From positions 6,174 through 70,173 of the forward strand of contig JBFWNY010000019.1 of assembly GCA_050250815.1 (NCBI GenBank): a stretch of DNA of 64,000 bases, read 5' to 3'. The translations under genes and the position numbers were made by a program. Below, one piece after another: positions 1-8,200 of the stretch (position 1 is its first letter; every line of letters begins with the position of its first letter). The notes under the pieces are model-generated. The model worked only from the letters and a program-made list of their open reading frames with translations, did not search any database and was not told the origin of the DNA. Source of the stretch: JAEUMD01 sp050250815 (GTDB taxonomy: Bacteria; Pseudomonadota; Alphaproteobacteria; Rhizobiales; Hyphomicrobiaceae).

Positions 1-453
1 GGCTGAAGGCACCTCTCGACTGATGAGGCCACGCGACTCCGGTGTGAGCCCGAGGAAGCGCCCGTCCGGTGGGATCAGGCGCACGCGCTGGGCGATGGCC
101 TCAGCCGACGCCGCGGCCGAGAACAGGACGTCGCCGTCGAGCGAATAGACGGTGAGGCTCGATCCAGGGTGCGCGAGAACGACCGCGACCTCAACCTCTC
201 CGGTCCGTGTATCGAAGCGGCAGGCGGCGTATCGCAAGGCGGGGTTCATGAACAGCAGTGGCTGCCGGTCGGGCACCGGCGGCAGGATCGCAATACGATT
301 CAGCGGCAGCGCCGCCTTGAAATGATCTAACGCAGTGACCCCCGTGATGCTCGGCGCCGCCAGCGTTGCAACGAGATGCAGAATGGCGATGCCGAAGAGG
401 GCCGCCGTTACGAGCCTCCAGTTGATCGCGGTGATGAGGTTCCAGATTTTCAT
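1..453 (-). CDS. DUF1254-type membrane protein, partial (C-terminus beyond window)
   Basis: Open frame from the ATG at 453 to the left edge, 151 codons visible with no stop. The N-terminus has one hydrophobic segment at about residues 12-33, then a soluble region rich in beta-strand-like stretches (for example PLLFMNPALRYAACRF and GSSLTVYSLDGDVLFSAA). This resembles the short DUF1254 membrane proteins that rhizobia carry directly after a DUF1214 gene. The start overlaps the stop of the DUF1214 gene (ATGA at 450-453), so the two are probably translationally coupled. The biochemical role of this pair is not established. The family call rests on pattern and context; the C-terminal part cannot be checked here. 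Confidence 0.7.
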   Translation of the reverse strand, partial: MKIWNLITAINWRLVTAALFGIAILHLVATLAAPSITGVTALDHFKAALPLNRIAILPPVPDRQPLLFMNPALRYAACRFDTRTGEVEVAVVLAHPGSSLTVYSLDGDVLFSAAASAEAIAQRVRLIPPDGRFLGLTPESRGLISREVPSA

Positions 454-1079
454 CGGCATTTGATGCGCACGATCTCCGGCAGGTGCTCGGTGTCGCGCAA
501 GCGCATGTGCTCGGCGACCGACATCGTTCCGTCCTGGAGGACCAGCATGATCGCGATGCTGCCGCCCCCGCCGGTAGGCAGCCAATTGCCGGGCCGGGCA
601 TCGCGTGCGAGCGTGACCACCATGCGCCCATCCGAAGTAATGGCAAGCGTATCGCGCGTGAAGGCGTAGCGTCGCGCGGCGTTGGGGATCAAGTTACCCC
701 CGTCATCGAAGACGGCGATGCTCCACCAGCGCGACTTCAGCTCCGGGCCCTCAATCGTGTAGTCGCAAGAGGAGTGCAGCGCGCGCCCTTCGTTGTCCTC
801 GCGGGCAAGGTAGGTCCGGGCGATGTGGCGGCTGGGCGGCAGCGCGCCCAGTCGCGCAAAGTGGGCCCGCGCGTAGGGATCGACCTCGCCACGCTCGCCG
901 CTGCTCCAGGCGATCCATGAACCGTCGCGCTCGGTTGCCAGACCTTCACCACGCTCGACGAGATACCAGTGGCTGCCAATGCCACCGATGAGGATCACGC
1001 CAACAAACAGCGCCCAGTCCGAGATGGCGCGAATGCCGGCGAGGAGCTTCTGCTTGACGACATAGAGGCGGTAGCTCAT
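450..1079 (-). CDS. DUF1214 domain protein, membrane-anchored
   Basis: A 209-residue protein. It has one N-terminal membrane segment (about residues 18-38, WALFVGVILIGGIGSHWYLV) followed by a periplasmic domain. The motif YTIEGPELKSRWWSIAVFD and the later RYAFTRDTL and GNWLPT stretches are typical of DUF1214. I start it at the ATG at 1077-1079, which has AGGTGAGAG just upstream and lies 10 bases after the stop of the penicillin-binding protein gene; the longer in-frame extension overlaps that gene and is unlikely. It forms a three-gene minus-strand operon with the PBP and the DUF1254 gene. Its function is unknown; linkage to a PBP suggests an envelope role, which is inference. Confidence 0.85.
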   Translation of the reverse strand: MSYRLYVVKQKLLAGIRAISDWALFVGVILIGGIGSHWYLVERGEGLATERDGSWIAWSSGERGEVDPYARAHFARLGALPPSRHIARTYLAREDNEGRALHSSCDYTIEGPELKSRWWSIAVFDDGGNLIPNAARRYAFTRDTLAITSDGRMVVTLARDARPGNWLPTGGGGSIAIMLVLQDGTMSVAEHMRLRDTEHLPEIVRIKCR

Positions 1080-1089
1080 GGCTCTCACC

Positions 1090-3384
1090 TCAACGCGTGC
1101 CGAGGGCATCGGCCGGGCCGGCCGAGCGGGCCGTCCGCGACAGCAAGCCATCCGAACCGTCGGTGCGCTGCTGGGCTGGCACCGGCTCTGTCTGCAAGCC
1201 GGCCGCCTTGCGCAATGCGCGAGCCACCCGTTGCAGAACGGCTTTGGTCGCATCGGGCATGTTCTGATCGCGCGTTACCTGTGACTGCGCCGCCGCCAGC
1301 GCCGGATCGTCACGCTTGAGAGCCGCGATGCGCTGCAGTTCCTCGGCTTGGCGCGGGTGGACGGGCAGGCCCGGAATCTGCGGAATGTTCATGTCTGTGT
1401 GCGCCACCGACATGAAGGAGTGCCAGATCTGTGCCGGCAGGCTGCCGCCGGTGACGCCGCGCATCGGCCTGAAGTCGTCGTTGCCGATCCATACGCCAGT
1501 GACGAGTTGGCCTGTAAAACCCATGAACCACGCGTCTCTATAGCTCGAACTAGTGCCGGTCTTGCCTACCGTGTAGGTGAAGTCGAGCTGCGCCCTGCGA
1601 CCGGTTCCCTCCTGCACCACCGACCAGAGCATCTCGTTCATCTGCTCGGAGACCTGGCGGGTCAGAAGTTGCGGTGGCTTGGGCTCGTCGCGCTCGCGGC
1701 TATAGACGAGTTCGCCCATCGAGTTGGTTAGCTCGAGGATCGCATAGGGCCGCGCGCGGACGCCGCCATTGGCAAACGTCGCATAGCCTCCGGTGTGTTC
1801 CAGCACCGACACGCCGCCATCGCCGAGCGCCATCGAGCAGGTGCGCTTGATGCCGGAGACGCCAAGCCTGTCGACCATCTCCAGGACCTTCTCACGACCA
1901 AGCTTGAGCGATAGATCGACGGCGGTCGTGTTGAGCGAACGCGCTAGCGCTTCCTTGAGCGGCAGGGCGCGGCCCGATCCGCCGCCACCCGAATAGTTCT
2001 TCGGAGACCAGTTTCCGCAGCTGCGTGAGCTGTCGCGCACGATCGTGCGCGGGTTGTAACCGGCTTCCAGCGCAACTGCGTAGACGTAGGGTTTGAAGGA
2101 CGAACCCGGCTGCCGCCGCGCGGCGGTGGCGCGGTTGAACTGACTATCGCCGTAGTCGAGTCCACCAACGATGGCGCGAACTGCGCCCTCGACCTCCATT
2201 GCGACCAGGGCACCAGATCTGGCCCCAACCGCGCGGCCGCTCGAGGTGATGCCGGATATCAGTGCTTCGTCCGCAGCACGCTGCAGACCCAGATCGACTG
2301 TGGTCCGCGCGGTCAGCACGTACTGGCCCTTGCCTTCGGCGATCCGCTGCACCTCCTCGAAGGCCCAATCCAGGAACCAGTCGGGACTGTTGGTGGCACG
2401 GTTCTCGACCACGCGCGCGGGGTGCAGGCGGGCGGCGTGTACCTGACCGGCAGTGTAGAAGCCAGCCTCGACGAGATTTGACAGCACCTCGTTGGTACGC
2501 GCCTTGGATGCCGGCAGGTTGACGTGGGGCGCGTACTTGGTCGGTGCCTTGTAGAGGCCCGCAAGCAGTGCGGCCTCTGCGAGCGTGACATTGCGGATCG
2601 ACTTGCCGAAGTAGAACTGGGCGGCCGCCTCCACACCGAACGCGCCGCCACCCATGTAGGCGCGGTCCAAATAGAGCTTAAGGATTTCGCGCTTGGTGAA
2701 GCGGCTCTCGAGCAGGAAGGCGAGGAACAGCTCCTTGATCTTGCGGGTGAGCGATCGCTCAGATGATAGGAACAGGTTCTTGGCGAGCTGCTGCGTGAGC
2801 GTCGAGCCACCCTGTACGACGTCGTTGGCGCGCAGGTTCTCGATCAGAGCGCGGGCGGTGCCGAGCACGTCGATGCCGAAATGCTCGAAGAAGCGGCGAT
2901 CCTCGGTCGCCAGGGTCGCCTTGATGACGTAATCGGGAATCTCGTCGAGCGGCACGGCGTCGTTGTGGAGAATGCCGCGCTTGCCGATTTCGTTGCCGTG
3001 GCGGTCCAGGAACTTCACCGAGTAGCGGCCGGTGAGGAAGCGGTTCTCGTCGAACTCGACGAGAGCAGGCAGGGCGAGCGCGTAAACGACGACGAGGCCG
3101 CCGGTTCCGAGTGACAAGGCCTCGCTGGCGAACTCGTTGGCAAGCCGCCGCCAGCCAGCGATCTTGAAGCGGGCGAAAAAACTGGAGCCGGCATTCCAAG
3201 TGTCGCTGATCCAGGCGCGTGCCTGGGCAAATGAGGAATCGATCCGTGAATCGATGCCCAGCCAGTCGATCAGCCGGTCGCGTCCGCCCTGTTTGAAGAA
3301 CCAGTCGCTCAAGCCCGAGGGTCCCCGTCCATGACCTGATCGCCCATCGCCAGGCGCAATGCCATCCGCAAATCGGCGAAGCAT
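1090..3384 (-). CDS. Class A penicillin-binding protein (bifunctional transglycosylase/transpeptidase)
   Basis: A 764-residue PBP1A/1C-type enzyme that polymerises and cross-links peptidoglycan on the periplasmic side of the inner membrane. There is one membrane anchor at about residues 90-112. The GT51 glycosyltransferase motifs are present: EDRRFFEHFG (161-170, catalytic Glu161) and GGSTLTQQLAKN (192-203). The transpeptidase motifs are SSFK (catalytic Ser428, Lys431), SLN (483-485) and KTGTSS (608-613). All key residues are intact. The cytoplasmic N-terminus of about 90 residues is longer than in many relatives. GGGAG lies 5 bases before the ATG at 3384. It is the first gene of the minus-strand operon with the DUF1214/DUF1254 pair. 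Confidence 0.93.
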   Translation of the reverse strand: MLRRFADGIAPGDGRSGHGRGPSGLSDWFFKQGGRDRLIDWLGIDSRIDSSFAQARAWISDTWNAGSSFFARFKIAGWRRLANEFASEALSLGTGGLVVVYALALPALVEFDENRFLTGRYSVKFLDRHGNEIGKRGILHNDAVPLDEIPDYVIKATLATEDRRFFEHFGIDVLGTARALIENLRANDVVQGGSTLTQQLAKNLFLSSERSLTRKIKELFLAFLLESRFTKREILKLYLDRAYMGGGAFGVEAAAQFYFGKSIRNVTLAEAALLAGLYKAPTKYAPHVNLPASKARTNEVLSNLVEAGFYTAGQVHAARLHPARVVENRATNSPDWFLDWAFEEVQRIAEGKGQYVLTARTTVDLGLQRAADEALISGITSSGRAVGARSGALVAMEVEGAVRAIVGGLDYGDSQFNRATAARRQPGSSFKPYVYAVALEAGYNPRTIVRDSSRSCGNWSPKNYSGGGGSGRALPLKEALARSLNTTAVDLSLKLGREKVLEMVDRLGVSGIKRTCSMALGDGGVSVLEHTGGYATFANGGVRARPYAILELTNSMGELVYSRERDEPKPPQLLTRQVSEQMNEMLWSVVQEGTGRRAQLDFTYTVGKTGTSSSYRDAWFMGFTGQLVTGVWIGNDDFRPMRGVTGGSLPAQIWHSFMSVAHTDMNIPQIPGLPVHPRQAEELQRIAALKRDDPALAAAQSQVTRDQNMPDATKAVLQRVARALRKAAGLQTEPVPAQQRTDGSDGLLSRTARSAGPADALGTR

Positions 3385-3490
3385 CCCGGCTCCCGCAGCG
3401 GCGAGCCGACTCGGCGGATGATGCTACAGCTCGGTTGGCAGCAGAATTGTGGTTATTTATAGCGCGGCGCAACCCGGGAGCGAGGGGCAA

Positions 3491-3946
3491 TTGGACAACA
3501 GTGGCAAGCCCTTCTGGCAGGTGAAGCGGCTCGAAGAAATGTCGCCCGAGGAGTGGGAGCTGCTCTGCGACGGCTGCGGGCGTTGCTGCCTGCTGAAGCT
3601 CGAGGACGAGGACAACGGCGACGTCTATCAAACCCGGCTCGCCTGCGCACTGCTCGACGTAGGCAGCTGCCGCTGCTCGGATTACGGCAACAGGCACAGC
3701 CTCATGCCCGATTGCCTGTCGATCGACGCTCAGGCCGTGAAGACGCTGTCGTGGCTGCCGGCGACGTGTGCGTACCGGCGGATTGACGAGGGCAGGGGGC
3801 TTGCCTGGTGGCACCCGCTCGTTTCGGGCTCTCCCGATACGATCCACGAAGCGGGGATCTCGGTGCGGTCATGGGCGATCAGCGAGACGGCAGTCGACGG
3901 GGATGCGATCGAGCGGTTCATTATCTCAGATTTCAACGACGACTGA
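3491..3946 (+). CDS. YcgN/UPF0260 family cysteine-cluster protein
   Basis: About 151 residues from the TTG at 3491, which sits 4 bases after GAGGGG; an in-frame ATG at 3449 is an alternative that adds 14 residues. The sequence CDGCGRCCLLKLEDED gives the CxxCxxCC pattern of the YkgJ/YcgN superfamily, thought to bind a zinc or iron-sulfur centre. Further cysteines follow in CALLDVGSCRCSDY, DCLSID and ATCAYR. The C-terminal WWHPLVSGSPDTIHEAGISVR is highly characteristic of UPF0260. It is soluble, cytoplasmic, and of unknown biochemical function. It is divergent from the PBP operon, so the short gap at 3385-3490 probably holds promoters for both. Confidence 0.88.
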   Translation: MDNSGKPFWQVKRLEEMSPEEWELLCDGCGRCCLLKLEDEDNGDVYQTRLACALLDVGSCRCSDYGNRHSLMPDCLSIDAQAVKTLSWLPATCAYRRIDEGRGLAWWHPLVSGSPDTIHEAGISVRSWAISETAVDGDAIERFIISDFNDD

Positions 3947-4004
3947 GTGGAAGTTATCCTCCAGGAGTGCGGCAGGAGTAGAGTGTAATGTTTCTCTGTA
4001 TGAG

Positions 4005-4026
4005 TAGTTTCGAAAACTAGACTAGT
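4005..4026. repeat. Overlapping inverted repeats (possible operator) upstream of the GTA cluster
   Basis: TAGTTT (4005-4010) and AAACTA (4014-4019) are arms around CGA. Overlapping them, ACTAG (4016-4020) and CTAGT (4022-4026) flank a single A. The dyads lie about 27 bases before a near-consensus -35 element, in a stretch much richer in A and T than the rest of the window. A regulator binding site is inferred; the motif does not match the LexA or CtrA sites I know from alphaproteobacteria. Confidence 0.4.
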
Positions 4027-4052
4027 ATTTCTGTTGTGTGCGAGAATTATTG

Positions 4053-4081
4053 TTGACAGCGATGCGGTTCATTTATATGTT
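4053..4081 (+). promoter_or_regulatory. Candidate sigma-70 promoter for the GTA cluster
   Basis: TTGACA at 4053-4058 is a perfect -35 hexamer. It is followed after 17 bases by TATGTT (4076-4081), or with shorter spacing by the overlapping TATATG. It lies about 100 bases before the first GTA gene, with no other gene between. This is the best promoter-like sequence in the window. Confidence 0.55.
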
Positions 4082-4181
4082 TTTGCTACAACGCGACAGG
4101 TGGCAGCCACTCTGAAGTCGAGAGTTTTACAGCCAGATCGCGCGCACGCTACCAGAGACAATCCGAGTTACTTGGAGGCGC

Positions 4182-4799
4182 ATGTCTCGCGATGACGCGA
4201 CATGGGCTGAAATCGCACGCCTGTGGTCCGACGGCAGTATGCCGCTTGCCGATCTCGCGCGGCGGTTCGGCCTGTCCACCCAGAAGGTCGTTGCGCAGGC
4301 CAGGGTCCGTGGCTGGCCGGCACGTGGCGTCTCACAATCCGCACTCGGAGCGGGTGACGGGCCGAGTGCGGCAGCCTCTGGCGCCAGAGTGCCGAAAGAC
4401 ATTTGCCGCAAGTCCAGGCGCAAAGCCCTGAAGCGCCCTGAGGGAAATGACGGGGCAGCGACCCAAAGGCGGCGGCTGCAGGCGCGGCGCCAGATCGTCG
4501 ACCGCTTGTTCGACGCGCTCGACGCAAAACTAGGCGCGCTCGAGCAGCGCATGGCGGGGACAGACGACGAGAGCCCGGCCGACAGCGAGCGCATGACGCG
4601 CGCCTTGAACACGCTGATCAGGAGCTTCGAGAAGCTCTGCCAGTACGACGCCGAACTGGTGAAGGTCAGGTCGATGGCTTCCGGCCGGACCCGGGTGGGC
4701 GATGGAGCAGGCGCACATGAGCGGAGGGTGGAAGGCACTGCGGAGCAGCGCCGCGCAGAGCTTGCGCGACGCATTGCGCGCCTGCGCGACCATCGATGA
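4182..4799 (+). CDS. GTA small terminase-like protein (g1 position)
   Basis: A 205-residue protein encoded immediately before the large terminase, the place of the small terminase gene (g1) in the Rhodobacter capsulatus GTA. The N-terminus WAEIARLWSDGSMPLADLARRFGLS reads as a helix-turn-helix (about residues 7-38). After a basic linker, the C-terminal half is helical (RALNTLIRSFEKLCQYDAEL), as expected for oligomerisation and contact with the motor. GGAGG lies 3 bases before the ATG. The last 83 bases overlap the terminase gene. The packaging role is inferred from position and architecture; an alternative is a DNA-binding regulator of the cluster. Confidence 0.65.
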   Translation: MSRDDATWAEIARLWSDGSMPLADLARRFGLSTQKVVAQARVRGWPARGVSQSALGAGDGPSAAASGARVPKDICRKSRRKALKRPEGNDGAATQRRRLQARRQIVDRLFDALDAKLGALEQRMAGTDDESPADSERMTRALNTLIRSFEKLCQYDAELVKVRSMASGRTRVGDGAGAHERRVEGTAEQRRAELARRIARLRDHR

Positions 4800-6108
4800 T
4801 TTGGCCCACCTCATCGATGGGTTGAGCAATGACGAGATGAGCTTCCTGCTGGGGGACTGGCAGGTATGGGCGCGGGACGATCAGTTGCCGCCTGCGCGCA
4901 CCGAAGCGGGCGAAGCGTGGCGGGTCTGGGTGATCCTGGGCGGGCGCGGCGCGGGCAAGACGCGGGCCGGCGCGGAGTGGGTACGTGCCAAGGCACTGGG
5001 CATCGCGCCTGTCGCGGAGCGGCCGACGGAGCGCATCGCACTCGTCGGCGAGACGATGGGCGATGTCCGCCGCGTGATGATCGAGGGCGTTTCGGGTGTG
5101 CTTGCCGTGCATGCGGGCGATGAGCGGCCGAGGCTCGAGATATCGAAGGGCCAACTCGTCTGGCCGAACGGATCGATCGCCGAGATGTTCTCAGCCGAAT
5201 GTCCCGACGGCTTGCGCGGTCCGCAGTTCGGGGCGGCCTGGTGTGATGAGCTGTGCAAGTGGCGCAACGCGGAAACGACCTGGGACATGCTGCAATTTTC
5301 GTTGCGTCTGGGTGAGGTCCCGCAGGCAGTCGTGACGACGACACCTAAGCCTATGGATCTGCTTAAGCGTATCATCGCGGATGCAGCCACAGTCATGACG
5401 CGTGCGACGACCGCCGATAACGCCGAGCATCTAGCACCTTCGTTCGTCGCGGAGATGACCAGGCGCTACGCAGGCTCGGTGCTGGGACGACAGGAGATGA
5501 TGGGCGAGATCGTCGAGGATCGCTCGGGCGGCCTGTGGCGACGCGACTGGATCGACGATGCCCGCGTGGATGTGCCACCCCAGTTGGCGGCGATCGTCGT
5601 GGCAGTAGACCCGCCGGTGACTGCGACGGCGTCGTCCGATGCCTGCGGCATCGTGGTGGCCGGGCGCGCAGGTGACGGCCGCGCCTATGTGCTCGACGAC
5701 AGGACCGTTCAGGGACGCGAGCCGAACCTTTGGGCGCGCGCGGTGCGCGCCGCCTATCACGACTTTCACGCCGACCGCGTTGTCGCGGAAGTCAATCAGG
5801 GTGGCGATCTCGTCGTTGCGGTTCTGAAGCAGATCGACACCGCGATGCCGGTGCGCACGGTGAGGGCGACGCGCGGCAAGTGGCTGCGGGCCGAACCCGT
5901 GGCAGCGCTCTACGCCGAGGGGCGCGTCACGCACGTCGGACGGTTCGATGCGCTCGAGGAGCAGATGTGCGCGTTCGGGGCGGATGGAAGATCAGGCGGG
6001 CGAAGTCCCGACCGGCTCGATGCGCTGGTATGGGCGCTGACCGACCTGATGGTCGATCCGCCGCCGCGGTCGGCAACTCCGCCGACGCCGTGGCTGCGCC
6101 GACTGTGA
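4717..6108 (+). CDS. GTA/phage terminase large subunit (g2)
   Basis: About 463 residues from the ATG at 4717, which has GGAG 9 bases upstream; an ATG at 4702 is also in frame. The ATPase domain has Walker A GRGAGKT (residues 76-82 from this start) and the Walker B-like AAWCDE with the acidic pair at 177-178. The C-terminal half carries the RNase H-like nuclease pattern starting at IVVAVDPPV, then a second acidic site near VVAEVNQGGD and a late aspartate in PDRLDALVWAL. It drives DNA into the prohead and cuts it. In GTAs this motor packages random host DNA. It overlaps the g1-like gene by 83 bases, unusually long for this cluster. Confidence 0.93.
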   Translation: MSGGWKALRSSAAQSLRDALRACATIDDLAHLIDGLSNDEMSFLLGDWQVWARDDQLPPARTEAGEAWRVWVILGGRGAGKTRAGAEWVRAKALGIAPVAERPTERIALVGETMGDVRRVMIEGVSGVLAVHAGDERPRLEISKGQLVWPNGSIAEMFSAECPDGLRGPQFGAAWCDELCKWRNAETTWDMLQFSLRLGEVPQAVVTTTPKPMDLLKRIIADAATVMTRATTADNAEHLAPSFVAEMTRRYAGSVLGRQEMMGEIVEDRSGGLWRRDWIDDARVDVPPQLAAIVVAVDPPVTATASSDACGIVVAGRAGDGRAYVLDDRTVQGREPNLWARAVRAAYHDFHADRVVAEVNQGGDLVVAVLKQIDTAMPVRTVRATRGKWLRAEPVAALYAEGRVTHVGRFDALEEQMCAFGADGRSGGRSPDRLDALVWALTDLMVDPPPRSATPPTPWLRRL

Positions 6109-6164
6109 ACGCAGCACCCGGACAACCCGGACACTCGACCGACACGAGACGAGGAAACCGACGC

Positions 6165-7385
6165 ATGCCGCAACTGATGGACGCGCTGAGGCGGCTCATG
6201 CCATGGCGGAGCACGAAAGCGCCGCCAACGCCCGATCTGGCGCTGAAGGCGAGTAGGGCGCACCGGCTAATCGCCGTGGAGCAACTGGGACAGCCCGTGT
6301 GGGCGCCGCGCGATTACGCGGGCTTCGCACGCGAAGGATTCATGCAGAACGCGATCGTCTATCGCTCGGTTCGCATGGTCGCCGAAGCCGCCGCCTCGAT
6401 CCCGCTGCTGCTCTACGATGGCGCGCACGAGATCGAGAGCCATCCCTTCCTCGATCTCATCGCGCACCCAAGCCTCGACCATACAAGCGCCGACTTCTTC
6501 GAGAGCTGGTATGGGTATCTCCTGGTCTCGGGCAACGCTTACGTCGAGGCCGTGGGTGTCGATGGGCATTTGCGCGAGCTTCATGCGCTGCGGCCCGACC
6601 GCATGAAAGTGATACCGGGGGCCGACGGCTGGCCGGAGGGGTACGAGTATGCCGTTGCCGGTCGCTCGGTCCGGCTGGGCGGCGATGTGGTCGAAGGCGT
6701 GCGCAACGTGCTGCACGTGCGCCTGTTCCATCCGGCCAACGACCACTACGGCATGAGCCCGATCGAGGCCGCCGCGTCCGCAATCGACATCCACAACCAG
6801 GCGGCCAAGTGGAACAAGGCGCTGCTCGACAACTCAGCGCGGCCCTCAGGCGCGCTTGTCTATGCGGCGCGCGAGGGCCATCTCACCGAGGAGCAGTTCC
6901 AAAGGCTGAAGGACGAACTGGAGGCGGGCTTCCAAGGCGCGCGTCAGGCGGGCCGGCCGATGCTGCTGGAGGGCGGACTCGACTGGAAGCAGTGGTCGCT
7001 GTCGCCTAAGGACATGGACTTTGTCGAGGCGAAGAACGGGGCGGCACGCGAGATCGCGCTGGCGCTTGGCGTACCGCCGATGCTGCTGGGCATTCCCGGC
7101 GACAACACCTACTCGAACTATCAGGAGGCGAGCCGCTCGTTCTGGCGCCAGACAGTGCTGCCGCTGGTCAACCGCACGGCCAAGGCGATGTCGATGTGGC
7201 TGGCGCCGGCGTGGGGCGGCGGACTGGAACTTCGGCCCGATCTGGACGCCATCGAGGCGTTGTCGAGCGAGCGCGACCAGCTTTGGACGCGACTGGAGCG
7301 GGCTGGGTTTCTGTCGATCGACGAAAAGCGCGCAGCGGCTGGCTATGGGCCGCAGCGGGTGAGAAGGTCGATTGACGCGGTTTGA
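6165..7385 (+). CDS. Phage/GTA portal protein, HK97 family (g3)
   Basis: A 406-residue portal protein forming the dodecameric ring through which DNA enters and leaves the head. GAGGAAA sits 7 bases before this ATG; a longer in-frame opening upstream lies inside the terminase gene and is not used. Hallmarks are NAIVYRSVRMVAEAAASIP (about residues 63-81), YGYLLVSGNAYVE, LRPDRMKV, MSPIEAAASAIDI and the C-terminal GVPPMLLGIPGDNTYSNYQEA. Length fits the family. The gene follows the terminase by 56 bases. No separate g3.5 gene is seen between it and the protease. Confidence 0.95.
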   Translation: MPQLMDALRRLMPWRSTKAPPTPDLALKASRAHRLIAVEQLGQPVWAPRDYAGFAREGFMQNAIVYRSVRMVAEAAASIPLLLYDGAHEIESHPFLDLIAHPSLDHTSADFFESWYGYLLVSGNAYVEAVGVDGHLRELHALRPDRMKVIPGADGWPEGYEYAVAGRSVRLGGDVVEGVRNVLHVRLFHPANDHYGMSPIEAAASAIDIHNQAAKWNKALLDNSARPSGALVYAAREGHLTEEQFQRLKDELEAGFQGARQAGRPMLLEGGLDWKQWSLSPKDMDFVEAKNGAAREIALALGVPPMLLGIPGDNTYSNYQEASRSFWRQTVLPLVNRTAKAMSMWLAPAWGGGLELRPDLDAIEALSSERDQLWTRLERAGFLSIDEKRAAAGYGPQRVRRSIDAV

Positions 7386-7462
7386 CGCGGGACTTCGTTG
7401 CTCAGGCAGCGCCTGAACTTTGGCAATTTCATCAACGGTCCGACAACGTGAGAGGTTTGCCG

Positions 7463-8167
7463 ATGGCAGATCGTGACGGCGTGCGCCTGCCCGGTGACGC
7501 TGAGGCCCACTTCGTCCCACTCGACTTGAAAAGCGTCGGCGCGGACGGCGGCTTCGAGGGATACGCGAGCTTGTTCGAGCGCGAGGACCTGGGACGTGAC
7601 GTCGTCGTGCGCGGGGCATTCTCCGAGTGCCTCAAGCGGCGGGGGGCGGCTGGCGTGCGCATGTTGTTCCAGCACGATCCAGCGCAGCCGATCGGCGTCT
7701 GGGACGAAATCGGCGAGGATTCAAAGGGCCTGCGCGCTCGCGGCCGGTTGACACCCGGCGTGGCGCGCGCGGCGGAGGTGTTGTCACTGATGAAGGCGGG
7801 CGCGCTCGATGGGCTGTCGATCGGCTTCAAGGCTCTGAAGGCGCGGCGCGATCAGCGGTCCGGTGTGCGCCGCATCGAGAAGATCGATCTCTGGGAAATC
7901 TCCGTCGTCACGTTCCCGATGCTGCCGGACGCACGCATTGCGACGTTCAAGCAGCGCCGGCCATCCGCGGTGCCCACGACGGAGCGGGAGCTGGAGCGGC
8001 GGCTCACGCGGGATGCTGGGCTGACGCGCTCCCAGGCGCGCGCGGTGGCGCGCGGCGGATGGAAAAGCCTCGAGGCCCTGCGGGACGCGGGCGAGGACCT
8101 GAACCAGGAGGCGCGGCTTGCAGTCCGCATCCGAGAAGCAGCGCTGCGGCTGACCGAACTCCTCTGA
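7463..8167 (+). CDS. HK97-family prohead protease (g4)
   Basis: About 234 residues from the ATG at 7463 (AGAGG 7 bases before it); an in-frame TTG at 7382 would add 27 residues without a good ribosome site. It is a serine protease of the herpesvirus-assemblin fold that trims the capsid protein during maturation. The catalytic pair is His71 in MLFQHDP and Ser119 in DGLSIGF, with Glu145 in LWEISVVTFP. The C-terminal 70 residues are helical and charged, with a GLTRSQARAVARGGW motif that may act as an internal delivery segment. It lies between portal and capsid, as in HK97 and RcGTA. Confidence 0.93.
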   Translation: MADRDGVRLPGDAEAHFVPLDLKSVGADGGFEGYASLFEREDLGRDVVVRGAFSECLKRRGAAGVRMLFQHDPAQPIGVWDEIGEDSKGLRARGRLTPGVARAAEVLSLMKAGALDGLSIGFKALKARRDQRSGVRRIEKIDLWEISVVTFPMLPDARIATFKQRRPSAVPTTERELERRLTRDAGLTRSQARAVARGGWKSLEALRDAGEDLNQEARLAVRIREAALRLTELL

Positions 8168-8200
8168 CAAGTCTTCAACGCTTCACCAAGGACCAAAGAA

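Noticed and set aside
3947..4181. CtrA (TTAA-N7-TTAA) or LexA (GTTC/GAAC repeat) site upstream of the GTA cluster
   Set aside because: Neither pattern is present in the gap, so the known GTA regulators cannot be assigned from sequence.
5730..6164. N-terminal extension of the portal gene
   Set aside because: It lies wholly within the terminase gene in another frame; the ATG at 6165 has a good ribosome site and gives the normal portal N-terminus.
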